This document shows, piece after piece, positions 34,063-47,029 of a DNA stretch of 64,000 nt (positions are counted from its first letter, which is position 1; every line of letters starts with the position of its first letter). Origin of the DNA: Haematobia irritans (Eukaryota > Arthropoda > Insecta > Diptera > Muscidae). The stretch covers positions 66,668,126-66,732,125 of the forward strand of contig NC_134400.1 in the NCBI RefSeq assembly GCF_050003625.1, read 5' to 3'. Made by a program: the position numbers and the translations under genes. The notes beneath the pieces are model-generated. The model did not search any database. It worked only from the letters and a program-made list of their open reading frames with translations, and was not told where the DNA came from.

Positions 34063-35902
34063 ACGTGGTTTTGTCGTAGGCTGAGATAGACCAGTAGTTG
34101 TCCAGGATCACCTTTAAGGACCCACAAACCTTAAAATTAAAACACACGCTTTATACCTTAATAGGTTGAACAGTACAGGTTTTATTGATGGTTATTTTAT
34201 CGTATATACGTACAATAGTAATTCGTTTTATAAGCTTGGAATTCAGGGATGTTGTGGATATTCGTTGCTGTGGCTCACTGTTGATTCGACGACCATGAAG
34301 ACGAGCTAGGTCCGTTTATTTGAGTTTCGGGAATAGGATTCGGTTAAAGGTCGTCGGCCACCGGTCGGGGATTCGGGCTTTTTGTTAACGATCTGTTCGG
34401 CTGTCGTTAACGATCCACTGAATCGGCGTTCGTGGACGAGGCTTCGGTATTGGTAAGTCGGGACTGTCGTAGATGATTCGGCGTCGTTGACTAGTCGGTT
34501 GTTGATTAGGTTTTTGTGGTTCGTGATGATCGTTGGTTCGGGTATCGTGGTTGACGATTCGTTAATTCGAGTCTGTCGTTAACGATCCATTGACCCAGCG
34601 TTCGGTAGTTCAGGATTGTCGTTGACGATTCGTTGTCGTTGACTGTTCGGTTGATATCGGTTCGGTGATGCAGGCTTGTCTTCAACGATTTGTTTCGGTA
34701 ATTCAGGTTTGTCGTTGATGATTCGCGCTAGATTGTTGATTTGGGGTTGTTGCTGACGGTGTCTTGATAGAGTGGTCGTTTATAGGTTGATGTCGTGATC
34801 GTTGCTTTCTCGATGATGATATGCTGGTGGTTCGTTGGTTGTTCGGTGATTGTTCGTTGATTGTTGATTGTTGTTCGTTGATCGTAGTTTGTCGTTCCGG
34901 TGCTCGTTGACTGCTCGGTGATTCGTTGAAGCTTCGTTGTTCGGTTAGTAAACTAATACTACGGGAAGATACACGAATATGGAAGCAGGCTGATGGCCGG
35001 AGCGTTCAGTGCGGAAGCAAGCGAATGCGAAAGCAAGCTAATTGCGAAACAATTAGTGCGGAAGCAAGCTAAAAGCCGAAACAATTAGTGCGGAAGCAAG
35101 CGAATGCAGAAGCAAGCTAATTGCCGAAACAATTAGTGCGGAAGCAAGCTAATTGCCGAAACAATTAGTGCGGAAGCAAGCTAAAAACCGAAGCTATTAG
35201 TGCGGAAGCAAGCGAATGCAGAAGCAAGCTAATTGCCGAAACAATTAGTGCGGAAACAAGCTAAAAGCCGAAGCAATTAGTGCGGAAGCAAGCTAATTGC
35301 TGAAACAATTAGTGCGGAAGCAAGCTAAAAGCCGAAGCAATTAGTGCGGAAGCAAGCGAATGCCGAAGCAAGCTAATTGCCGAAACAATTAGTGCCGAAG
35401 CAAGCTAAAAGCAGAAGCAATTAGTGCGGAAGCAAGCGAATGCAGAAGCAAGCTAATTGCCGAAACAATTAGTGCGGAAGCAAGCTAAAAGCCGAAGCAA
35501 TTAGTGCGGAAGCAAGCGAATGCGTAAGGTGGTGAACTCCTTTTGATTAGACGGATCTATGCCAATTGACTTGTCCGTCTGTTGGAATTTTGCCTACTTA
35601 CTAAAAGGTTGCTTTTATAAGTCGGGGTCACAATGAAGTGAATGAGAATTATGTCGATAGCGACCAAAAATATAATAAAAAATATTGTAGTCAGAAGTCA
35701 TGTTACCATGTAACTCGGTAGTGAAAACATAATCGGCATTGAGTGATAATGGGCTATAGTGGTAGACACAGTGGCTCACAGCAAGTATATGTCGAAGGTG
35801 TAAAACGATTATAGGTAATGGTATTAAAGATACGTATTTTTTTTTTTAATATCATGTGGTAGTGTGAGATGGTATGTACGGGCGAAATATATTTCAAGTT
35901 TA
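34063..35902. mobile_element. Unclassified 1.8-kb insertion in the Helentron
   Basis: Helentron sequence stops at GTGAAAGTTT and resumes at AAGTTTAAAAAATTTTG, so AAGTTT may be the target duplication. The left 300 bp on the minus strand looks like an LTR end (an AATAAAACC polyadenylation-like word, closing CCACGTTACA). Then come about 700 bp of degenerate GTCGTTGACGATTCG-like words and an ordered array (34975-35525). No protein frame. It could be part of a solo LTR carrying tandem repeats; this is inference. Confidence 0.45.
34975..35525 (+). repeat. Tandem array of 32-bp and 17-bp units
   Basis: The array alternates units of the type GAAGCAAGCTAATTGCCGAA followed by ACAATTAGTGCG, GAAGCAAGCTAAAAGCCGAA and GAAGCAAGCGAATGCA. 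The order repeats in blocks of 80 to 120 bp, so there is higher-order structure. Units differ by one or two bases. Confidence 0.9.
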
Positions 35903-36153
35903 AAAAATTTTGTCCAAATTGGTTCATAAATATTTGTATATGGGAATATAAACCTTTATATAGTTCCTAACAAATTTGAAGGTGTTAAGATGGTATCAAA
36001 AATATTGATATACATAGTGGTGAAGGGTATAATATAGTCGGCCCCGTCCGACTTTAGACTTTCCTTACTTGTTTTTTGTATGTTTGATTTTTACACGCGC
36101 TGTTATTAAACGCTGAATCAACGGTCAGCCAAATTGTAAACCAAAACTCTATA

Positions 36154-37113
36154 CACGCTCACAAAAAATCGCTTCTGTAACATATACTCCCAAACATATT
36201 CTGCTTCAAGCATATACATTTTTGGGTATTGCCCAAACATTTATATGTTTGATCTCTTCCAATATATAATATGTTTGAAAGCATATTGGTCTAAACAATA
36301 TATGTTTGGGTAGTCTAAGTTCCAAACATTTTGTATTTTTGCATCCAAATTTAATAATGTTGTCTTCCAAAAAAAACAATATCTTATTATATGAACATAT
36401 AATATGTTTGGAAGCATTTTGCACCCAAAATTATTATATGCTTAAAAAAATTTTCAAAATTTTATTTATTTATTTATATATTTACAATCATAATGAATTA
36501 TGAAAATAAACAGGTAATATAGGTGCTAACAACATAGGTTTTCGACCTGAATGCTCAAAATTTTGTTTCTGCCCAATTGTATATTCCCCCACATCTTTCT
36601 CACTTCCACGAGATTTTTTAGTTCTTAGCACCTTTTTCTGTAATACAAACATTGTAGAAGAAATTATTCAATTGTATGATTTTTTTATTTTAATTTTACC
36701 TTTTGCCGGACGGGGATTCGAACAGCGGACCACACAGTTTGTAAGGATCAAAGAAGTAGCTGATCAATTGCCCAAGGAAAAATAAAATGTTAATTTTGTA
36801 ATAACAAGCAACAACCACCAACTTAATTCAATATCGCTCCCTGTTAAATAGCGCTCCAAGCTACTAAACACATATATGTTTATAGGCTATTTCTAAATTA
36901 ATATATGTTTGCATCCAAGCATATTATATTTACAAACATTTTATGTCCCAAACATAATATGTTCTAACATATTAACATATATGTCCCAAACATGTTATGC
37001 TAGTTTATGAACATTATATGCTTGCACTCAAAAATATTGTGTTTAAAAATTTGTGTTCCAAACATATAATGTTTATAGCCAAACATATGAAAAAACAGTC
37101 TTTTTCAACCGTG
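36154..37113. mobile_element. MITE family 2, copy b (960 bp), in the 5' LTR of errantivirus B
   Basis: A TA duplication (36152-36153 and 37114-37115) flanks ends CACGCTCACAAAAAATCGC and (reverse complement) CACGGTTGAAAAAGACTG. The empty site ACTCTATATATCGCGACGG is present in the 3' LTR of the same provirus at about 62051-62069. It is closely similar to copy a, with small indels. Confidence 0.92.
36711..36778 (-). other. tRNA-like segment in MITE family 2, copy b
   Basis: Same as in copy a: minus-strand CAATTGATCAGCTAC and CTGTTCGAATCCCC words. Confidence 0.55.
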
Positions 37114-37318
37114 TATATCGCGACGGCATGGGAACATAATTTAGCTGACGTTGCGTCTATGATAATATTGGAAAATAAATGAAAAGTGATGGTTGTAGAT
37201 TTTAAGTCTTTAGTTTAAGTCTAGCAGTCTTAAGCATATGATACAAAATGAATAAATAAATGAAATAAAAACTAAAATAATATTTTTTTTCTTTCATACT
37301 ATATGAAAGACATGAATT

Positions 37319-37550
37319 GGGGGCTCAACCGGGATGATGCCCTATCGCTGAAAAAATATCCTGAAAATGTAAAAGTACGGATAACGGTAGCGGTAACAAA
37401 AACAAGGATTCCTTATCGTTGAAAAATATCCTGAAAATGTAAAAGTAAGGATAACGGTAGTGGTAACAAAAAATAAGTATCTTTACAAAAAAGAGAAAAA
37501 AGTGAAAAATTGTAAGAACAATATTCTGAAAATTTTAAAGTAAGGATAAC
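37319..37550 (+). other. Errantivirus B leader, left part, with direct repeats
   Basis: After the primer site, a unit of about 80 bp (GAAAAATATCCTGAAAATGT, then AAAAGTAAGGATAACGGTAG, then TGGTAACAAAAA) is repeated two to three times. The Osvaldo-like provirus is inserted within the last repeat. The leader resumes at 50939 and fades near 51480. Confidence 0.75.
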
Positions 37551-37554
37551 CATA

Positions 37555-39577
<2,023 letters not shown>

Positions 39578-40138
39578 TATGGCGCCCAACGACCGGATAC
39601 CTTAACATTTGTATTGTCTAATTTTTGAGTCAAAGGTACATTGTAGATCGGTATAGGGTCTTAAATAGGACTTTGGACATGTGTTACGTGTGTAGCAGTG
39701 CTGCTTTGTATATGGCTCATTGTAGCTTGTCAAATTGAGTATTTCTGCCTGGGGGTTATTTTTATTAAGGAAATCTCCAGTGACACTATGTGTCTTGGAA
39801 TGTTTTCTTGGGAACTCAGGGGTTTTAGATGCTACTGGACAACCTTTTCATAAAACACAGTTGGTGATTTTGCTAGGTTGTGTCTAGTTTTTGACTATGT
39901 AGGTTTGTGTTTATATAAGTGGGGGTTTTTGTTCTTTTTATACTCATTTGACTTTCTTATGCTATAAAACCATTTCATCAACACCTAAAACATCAACCGA
40001 AATATAATTATACATTGCTGGGAATTATACCTTACATACAATTACATTATTATTTTCATTTTATTTATTTATTATTATTATTTTTCTTTTGCCTTTTTAA
40101 GATACGAGATTTGACTTACATATTTTTGACAGACTTGG
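39578..40138 (+). promoter_or_regulatory. Osvaldo-like primer-binding site and leader
   Basis: TGGCGCCCAACGACCGG at 39580-39596 begins two bases after the LTR and matches a lysine-tRNA 3' end over its first twelve bases. The rest is a non-coding leader up to gag. Confidence 0.75.
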
Positions 40139-40150
40139 GTGTTTTCATAT

Positions 40151-41754
40151 ATGGAAAACAAAGAGGACCCGGAACGTCCATTTACTGGTATTCTCTCGCA
40201 AGATAGGCGGATAACTCGAAGTGTTTCTCGCGCGTTGGAAAACCAAATAGTCGGATCGATCTTTAACCAGATCGATACTGGTATCGTTAGACCCGTTGAT
40301 TTTGTTCCGACTGATTATTTGAACAGGTGTGCTGAAGCAATTTTTGGTAGGCCATCGGACGGTTCAGTCGATTCAACAGTTAGGATCACCGACGAAGTAG
40401 TTCTTAGTCCGAACGATTCAGCCCTAAGTTTTTCGCGTAAGTTAGAAAGAATATCGAACATGTCTGACAGTGAGGAGCGTACGGAGTTACCGGCGGGTGT
40501 CGAAAGACAGGATGGATCTTTAGCTCAGATAATGGCAATGATTTCTCAGCAGAATAGACTTATGACGGACTATATGGCAGAGCTTCGACAGATGCGCGGG
40601 GAAATGACATCACTTAGCCAGCGTGTGGCAGAAGTGGAGAAGGTGTCAAGTGGTTCTCGATTGGGACAGTTGGCTACTAGTTCAACTCCAGATGAACAGG
40701 TAGCAGGTCGACAGAGTTCAGGAGAGGAACTGGGGGTTAACGTTGAGCAGGACCGAACCCCAACGAGAGGAGAATCCTCCCCTAGTCGGACAAGAGGACA
40801 CACTACCAATCGGGGTAGGTGAGAGGGTCTGGGATTATCCTATAGTCCTATAGTGAGAGAGAACTTGGCAACAGGAAACCAGTAGACTTAGATAGATGGC
40901 ATGTTAAGTTCGATGGGACTGGGCGAGATATGACTGTTGAGAGTTTTCTTTTTCGCATTGAGAAGTTACGTCAGCAGTACAACATTACACATGAGCAGCT
41001 ATTTAGTGATTTTCATTGTTTAGTTACGGGTGGTGCAGCTAAATGGTACTGGCAGGTCTTGGGGGACCACGCCGACCAGATCGACTTTGACTATTTCGCA
41101 CTGAAAAAGGAGTTATTGACCCATTTTAAGTCTTCGGAATCGGATTATGAGATAATTCGTGAGATAATAGATAGGAAGCAGCAACCTGGGGAAACTTTTG
41201 AGGAGTTTTATACCGAAATTCACAATTTAACATTTCGGCTGCAAAAGAAAATCTCGGAGAATGAATTGGTACAAATTGTAAGGGGTAATCTTAGAAGTAA
41301 TATTGCTAGTCTCATATTCGCTTCGACGGTGGGTTCTATCAAGGAATTGAGACGTGAGTGCAAGAGAGCGGAGAAGTTGGTAAGAGATAGCCGACAGAGG
41401 ACAAAACCTGTGAGTGAGCTTAGCTTATCCAACTCCAGAATAGGGGATGAAGATAGTCCGAATGTTGATGCATTGGCAATTCGTGATAGACAGCGGACAA
41501 ATTTTTCCTGTTCCAGCTCTCCTAACCCTAGACACTTCTCAAAATCATACGATTTATCATCTAAATCTAATTCAAGCGGGTCCGTACAGAGACCTCCTGA
41601 TATGAATGTTGTCGAGCGTTATTGCTTGTCACCTTTTCATTTAAATCTCTGTTTCACATGTGGGATGCCTGGGGATTTTTATCGGAAGAACGCACAAGAT
41701 GTTAAACAGGATATTTGTCGATCAACATTTCACGAGATGAAATGTTTTTCATGA
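40151..41754 (+). pseudogene. Osvaldo-like gag, frameshifted
   Basis: The first frame (ATG at 40151, stop at 40822) encodes an acidic N-terminal region with a heptad-rich segment (IMAMISQQNRLMTDYMAELR). A frameshift near the duplicated word TCCTATAG (about 40840-40855) separates it from a second frame ending at 41754, which encodes the capsid-like domain (PVDLDRWHVKFDGTG, then LFSDFHCLVTGGAAKWYWQV, then a QQPGETFEEFYTEIHNL segment) and a degraded zinc knuckle (LCFTCGMPGDF, with the expected histidine lost). Confidence 0.8.
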
Positions 41755-41867
41755 GGGAAAGACGACTCCTTTTGTGAATTCGTTCCAAAAAACGTTCAGG
41801 TGGCGGAGATGGCGGGAAACCTCCGTCAGAACACGAATATCCCGGAGAATCAGAACCAGTTACAATA

Positions 41868-42713
41868 ATGGCGAGAAAGGCGGATGATTATGTGGAGGAG
41901 AAGATCCGGTCTCAGACATGTTTAAAGCCAATTCATATTAGGAAACAGGAGTACGAATTAGCCAGAGCAAGAATATTTGCGGAGGAATTGAAAAATAATA
42001 GTAAATCTTATCGTAAAATTGGTAAATTGCGGGAGAAGTCGAGGATGTGGAGGAAAGCCAGGAAAATGATTGTTGAAACGGTAGTGACCTTAGGAAACGA
42101 TAATAGATTTTTTGCGGAGGCGACAGTAGGGGGCAAAAAGGTTATTGCTTTGTTGGACTCGGTAGCAGGGGCATGTTGTATTGGTAGAAACGCCAAAGAA
42201 TTTGTACGTGGATTAGAAAATAGGATTGTTAAATTAAGTGATCAGACAGTAAGAACGGCAAATGGCGGAAAAGTGATTGTGGAGGGTGTTATTACCTTGC
42301 CAGTTGTATGGGACAATCGCACAAAGAATTTGGATTTTTTGATAGTACCGGACTTGGAGCAAGAATGTTATTTCGGTATAGGATTTTGGCGTGCGTTTCA
42401 GCTGGCAGTGGTGGGTCCTTTAACTTCAGGTATGAGGAATTGCTCAAGAGCGATAGTCTCTTGCGTTCCTATTTCTGAGGCATCCTGTGAGGAAGGTAAT
42501 TTACATACTTTAACGAGGGAACAATGGACTCGCTTGACTGAGGTTAAAAGCAAATTTCCAGCATTTGCTGTACTTGGTCTTGGTCGAACACACTTGAAGC
42601 AACATATTATTGAGGTAACTAATGAGGAAATTCCTATTAAGCAACGGCATTACCCCGTTTCGCCAGCCGTACAGAAACTCTTGTATGAGAAACTAGACGA
42701 TATGCTAGCTTAA
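41868..42713 (+). pseudogene. Osvaldo-like protease region
   Basis: The frame carries KKVIALLDSVAGACCIG at about residues 88-104, where a retropepsin would read D-T/S-G-A; the glycine is replaced by valine, so the protease is probably inactive. It ends with the start of RT (QRHYPVSPAVQKLLYEKLDD) and a TAA at 42711-42713. The RT frame continues in phase after this single stop. Confidence 0.8.
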
Positions 42714-43962
42714 GGTGTGATCGAACCAAGTAATAGTAGTTGGAGTTCGCCGGTGACATTAGTGCGCAAGGAATCTAAAACTAGACTATGCCTTGATGCC
42801 AGAAAAGTGAACGCCAGGACTATAAAAGACGCGTACCCCCTTCCACATATAGAGGGCATTCTCAGTAGGCTGCAGAATACGAAATATATTTCAGGAATTG
42901 ACCTTAAGGACGCTTTTTGGCAGATACCATTAGAAGCGAAATCGAGGGAGAAGACAGCATTTACAATCCCTGGGCGGCCATTGTACCAGTACACGGTTAT
43001 GCCTTTTGGGCTCTGCAATGCTGCCCAGCGAATGTGTCGCCTAATGGATAAAGTTATCCCTGCATCCATTAGAGAAAATGTCTTCGTCTACCTCGATGAC
43101 CTTTTAGTGGTATCTGCTGAATTCGACGAGCATCTTGATCTCATACAGAAAGTGGCAGGCCTTTTAGGCAACGCAGGTCTTACAATAAATTTGGAAAAAA
43201 GCAAATTTTGCCAGAAAGAGGTGCGGTACCTGGGATTTGTTGTTGGAGACGGGTGCATTCGAACTGACACAGCGAAAGTGGAAGCTGTGAGGAATTTCCC
43301 AATTCCTAGCACTCCAAAGCAGCTCCGCCGATCCCTAGGAATGTGCGGTAGGTATCGCCGTTTTATTCGGGATTATGCCACGATGGCGGCTCCGCTACAT
43401 GATTGTTTGGTAAAGGATCGCATAAAGAATTTTTCCTTGACAGACGAAGCCAAACTGTCGTTTGAGTCTCTCAAGGATTCTCTTACATCCGCACCAGTTC
43501 TGGTGAATCCAGACTTCAGCCGTAGATTTTTTGTGCAGTGTGATGCATCGGATCTTGGAGTGGGTGGTGTGTTGTTTCAAGTAGATGATGATGGTGAGGA
43601 ACATCCCATCGCGTTTATGTCGGCTAAGCTGAATAAGGCGCAACGTAATTATAGTGTGACGGAACTTGAGTGTTATGCAGCTGTACTGGGTGTAAAAAAG
43701 TTCCGTCCCTATATCGAAGACCTACCATTTACCATCATCACTGACCACTCAAGCTTAAAGTGGCTATGGGCCAGTCCGATTTGTCAGGCAGGCTTGCGAG
43801 GTGGAGTTTAAAGATCCAGGACTTCCAATTTGATATTCAGAATCGTAAGGGTTCCTTAAATGTTGTTGCTGACGCATTATCACGTTCGTATATGGAGGAG
43901 GTGTTGACGAACTCTAGGCTTCTTGATATTGATTTGGGGAGTCCATATTTTGGGAGTGAGTA
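42714..43962 (+). pseudogene. Osvaldo-like reverse transcriptase and RNase H
   Basis: Residues counted from 42717: LCLDARKVNART near 24, GIDLKDAFWQIPL near 60, MPFGLCNA near 95, catalytic YLDD at 125-128, then GFVVGDGCI (thumb). RNase H has VQCDASDLGVGG near 272, an ELECYAAVLG segment and [12 protein letters not shown] frameshift near 43790 leads to the connection [14 protein letters not shown]. The catalytic RT residues are intact. The gene is broken by the upstream TAA, the shift and a 104-bp duplication at its end. Confidence 0.85.
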
Positions 43963-44064
43963 AATGTTGTTGCTGACGCATTATCACGTTCGTATATGGA
44001 GGAGGTGTTGACGAACTCTAGGCTTCTTGATATTGATTTGGGGAGTCCATATTTTGGGAGTGAG
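43857..44064 (+). repeat. 104-bp tandem duplication
   Basis: TAAATGTTGTTGCTGACGCA and the following sequence up to GGGAGTGAG occur twice in tandem with a 104-bp period (43857-43960 and 43961-44064). Because 104 is not a multiple of three, it shifts the pol frame between RNase H and integrase. Confidence 0.95.
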
Positions 44065-45274
44065 GAATATTCACGTCTACGAAATAGTATTAATGAGGAT
44101 GGCGGGAAAACTCCCGATCTCTGCGTGTCGGAGGGATTCATTTATAAAAGAGACGGTTTTGCTACAGGCGATATAATTGAAGATGATAGAGCCTGGAAGT
44201 TATGGGTTCCCGTCGAACTTCGGGAGGAACTAGTCATAGCTGCTCATTTCTCACCATCTTCTGGACATGGCGGTATCCATAAGACGCTGTCGCGCTTACG
44301 CGAAAAATATTACATGTGCAGGCAATAGTTAAAACATGCGATATTTGTATGTTGAACAAGACGTCTAATTCATTTAAAGGCCTCTAATGGGTCAGCAACT
44401 GGTGAACGAGAGAGCCTTTCAAAGACTATATATAGATTTTATGGGACCATATCCGCGGAGCAGAGATGGTAATACATTCATTTTCGTTTGCTTAGATCAT
44501 TTTAGTAAATTTGTGTTTTTAGAACCAATGCGATCGGCCACTGCTGCGAAGGTGATAGATTTTTTGGAGCGTGGAATTTTTCACATCTTTGGTGTGCCCG
44601 AATGGGTGCATTCCGACAACGGAAAACAATTTGTTTCTGAGGTTTTCCAGCATTTCCTGAAACAATATGGAATTAAGCACATACGTACTGCCTTATATGC
44701 ACCGCAGTCAAACGCTGCAGAAAGGGTCAAAAGATGGGTACTGCAAATGATAAGATCCTTTATCGGCAAGGATCAGCGTAACTGGGACCAACATCTGAGC
44801 GATGTCGCTTTCGCTCTACGAAGTACTCACCATAGTTCAATAGGGCTATCACCATACTATGCTGTATTTGGTACCAATATGGTACAACACGCCAGTACTT
44901 ACAATGTCTTGAGAAATCTTGGTTCCATTAAATACACTGATGTCCACATTATTGATAAGGGCGACCGGTTGCAATTGATTAGAGATAAGGTTTACGATAA
45001 TTTAAGAATTGCACATGATCGTTCAGCCAGGAATTATAATTTACGTGCACGGAATACTATTTTTAGGAAGGGACAAGTTGTATTTAGGAGAAATTTTAGA
45101 CTCAGTAAGAAGAGTGATGGGTTTAATTCGAATCTTGGTCCTAGCCATGTTAAATGCATAATCGTGGATGTTCTTGGGAACTCATTGTACAAACTGTCAG
45201 GACTGGACGGAAAGGTCATGGGTATTTATCACGGTAAAGATATATTCCCGGCTACGAATATTGTTGAGAGGTAA
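43996..45274 (+). pseudogene. Osvaldo-like integrase
   Basis: The zinc region starts with HFSPSSGHGGIHKTL and breaks at 44328; the following cysteines (KTCDICMLNKTS) are in another frame. The catalytic core is open at 44387-45274 and has aspartates in RLYIDFMGPYPRS and WVHSDNGKQF and the glutamate in NAAERVKRW, so D-D-E is complete. A C-terminal domain with FRKGQVVFRRNF and a final LSGLDGKVMGIYHGKDI follows. Confidence 0.85.
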
Positions 45275-45904
45275 ATGTTCCTACTATTTCGTGGGTCGAA
45301 GCCTCACGTTAGTTCCGGATACCTTTTTTTTACGCACACGTTCCATTCTGATTGCGAGTATCGACGGGTGCGAGCGTGTTGCGTATCTGTATCAACAAAT
45401 TAATAATTTGCGTATAAGAATCTATAATTTATGAATCAATTCATCTTTTTTTATATTAGCATATTAGATCAATTTTATTTAATTCATTTTTATTAATATT
45501 TGGGTTATTTTTGTATGAATGTATTGAGATTAACGATCATTTCACCCAACATCGTCAAATACAACAGTGTAAATTATGGTAAAAATTACTGTTCAGTGGG
45601 TTGTTGGAGGTGACTGATCGAAAGAGAGAACCGGCACGTTTTTTAGTTTTTTGGTTGAACGAGAAGAGCTCGAGTCAGAGTTGAAAAAGGAATATCTGTA
45701 ACCAATCGCGGAATTAATTTATTCTCGCTAAAATAATACAGAGACAAAAAAAAATACCCACAAAAATGAAAATCCTAATGATAGTAAAAGTGGATTACTA
45801 TGGCATATGAAAGAATTAAATAAAATAATGTGGATATGTTGAACCGGAACATACGAATCGTTTATGGACAATCCCACGGCGGCGGGTTCTACGCACCGGA
45901 TTGA

Positions 45905-47020
45905 CCCGATGGATACCAGCCATCGGCCAGCGGCTGCCACCTCAGTGTACGTGTTGTCTCGTCCATTTTTTCGTGTTGGAGAAGGTGCATCCCGGGGAGC
46001 CTTCTCCGCCTGCTTTTGGTCCGAGCCGGGATAGAGGAAAACCCCGGACCATGGTACTGTGCCGTCTGCCGAAATCGAATTCACCATCGCTCGGTTTCGG
46101 TGAGGTGTAACCGGTGCATGGAATGGGTGCACTTCCGGAATTGCTCCGGCCTAACATCGCTGCGGGAGTATAGTCAAACTGACTTCGTGGCAGGATGCTG
46201 TGCCAATGACAGCAGCAGTGGGTCATCTGATTATGTGACCCCACCGACTTCTCCCGCACAACAATATTCTCCGCCGCAGCATCTTACACCGAATATTGTT
46301 GTACCAGTTCCGGAGAGTGCATCATTTTTGCAATTTAATTGCAACGGGCTCCGTGGTAAGATTAGTGAGATCGTAGACTTTATGAATCGGAAAAGGATAA
46401 GGGTCGCGGCGATCCAGGAAACAAAGCTGAATCCCACCTGCAGCCTACGACATTGTGATGGGTACAATGTCCTACGGAAGGATCGCACAAGAAATGGAGG
46501 TGGTGGCCTGGCTTTCATATTACACCGTTCCGTGCAGTATAGACCTATCACGCTTGTGCTAGACACTAATGACCCGTACATGGAATGTATGGGGGTAGCA
46601 GTTAAGTGTGGGGCTGCCGAGATAGAGCTATACAATGTGTACATACCGCCGGTTGGTAGCTGTGCTCCTGGTTATAGCCCAAACATTGAGTGGTTGTTGA
46701 GCGGGCATAACCGATTGGTTCTAGGAGATTTTAATGCCCACCATGAACTTTGGCATTCTCTCCTGGGTAATGACCAGAGGGGCATAGCTTTGGCAGAGCA
46801 GATAGACGACTCCACATTTTGCACGGTGAACGAAGAGGCCCCCACGAGAATTATGGGTGACTGCAGCAGTTCGCCAGACTTATCGTTAGCATCGCCTGGT
46901 CTGGTAAATGACGTCTCCTGGCAACCCGTCATTTCATTGGGTTCGGACCACCTCCCCATAATTCTCACCATCAACCGACCCTCCGATTTCATAACCTCTG
47001 AACACCGGACGTTATTAATC
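45905..47020 (+). pseudogene. LINE ORF, 2A-like motif, zinc region and endonuclease
   Basis: The frame is open from 45905, though no ATG precedes the motif. It reads SLLRLLLVRAGIEENPGP at 45998-46051; the end matches the 2A consensus D-x-E-x-N-P-G-P except that the first aspartate is glycine. A zinc-finger block follows (CAVCRNRIHHRSVSVRCNRC, then a cysteine near MEWVHFRNCSG). The AP endonuclease domain covers about 46320-46990, with FNCNGLRGK, AIQETKL, LVLGDFNAHHELW and the catalytic-type SLGSDHLPI. A frameshift near 47000-47030 ends the frame. Confidence 0.8.
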
Positions 47021-47029
47021 AAAAGAAAG

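Larger units (their letters stand above)
32341..36073 (+). mobile_element. INE-1/DINE-1-like Helentron, enlarged
   Basis: Start TATACCCTTCACCTCTACTG, GTCY tract (GTCCGTCTGTCTGTCTG near 32477) and at least six degenerate tandem repeats of about 180 bp (32590-33780), each with AAATCGGTTCAGATTTAGAT and CATATATATCTTTCG-type words. It ends ATAGTCGGCCCCGTCCGACT, TTTCCTTACTTG. An unrelated insertion of about 1.8 kb lies at 34063-35902. No Rep/Hel frame. Confidence 0.8.
32308..37318 (+). repeat. Errantivirus B 5' LTR, split by a Helentron and a MITE
   Basis: LTR pieces lie at 32308-32340, about 36074-36153 and 37116-37318. They align end to end with the uninterrupted 3' LTR 61952-62268 (317 bp). A primer site TGGGGGCTCAACCGGGA (37318-37334) follows. 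Confidence 0.9.

Noticed and set aside
34975..35525. CRISPR array
   Set aside because: Repeats are contiguous with no unique spacers, in a eukaryotic transposon context.
46016..46051. TTG at 46016 as the natural start of the 2A-bearing LINE ORF
   Set aside because: The frame is open upstream to 45905 and the leucine-rich stretch before the motif is typical of 2A contexts, so the real start is upstream or was lost by a frameshift.
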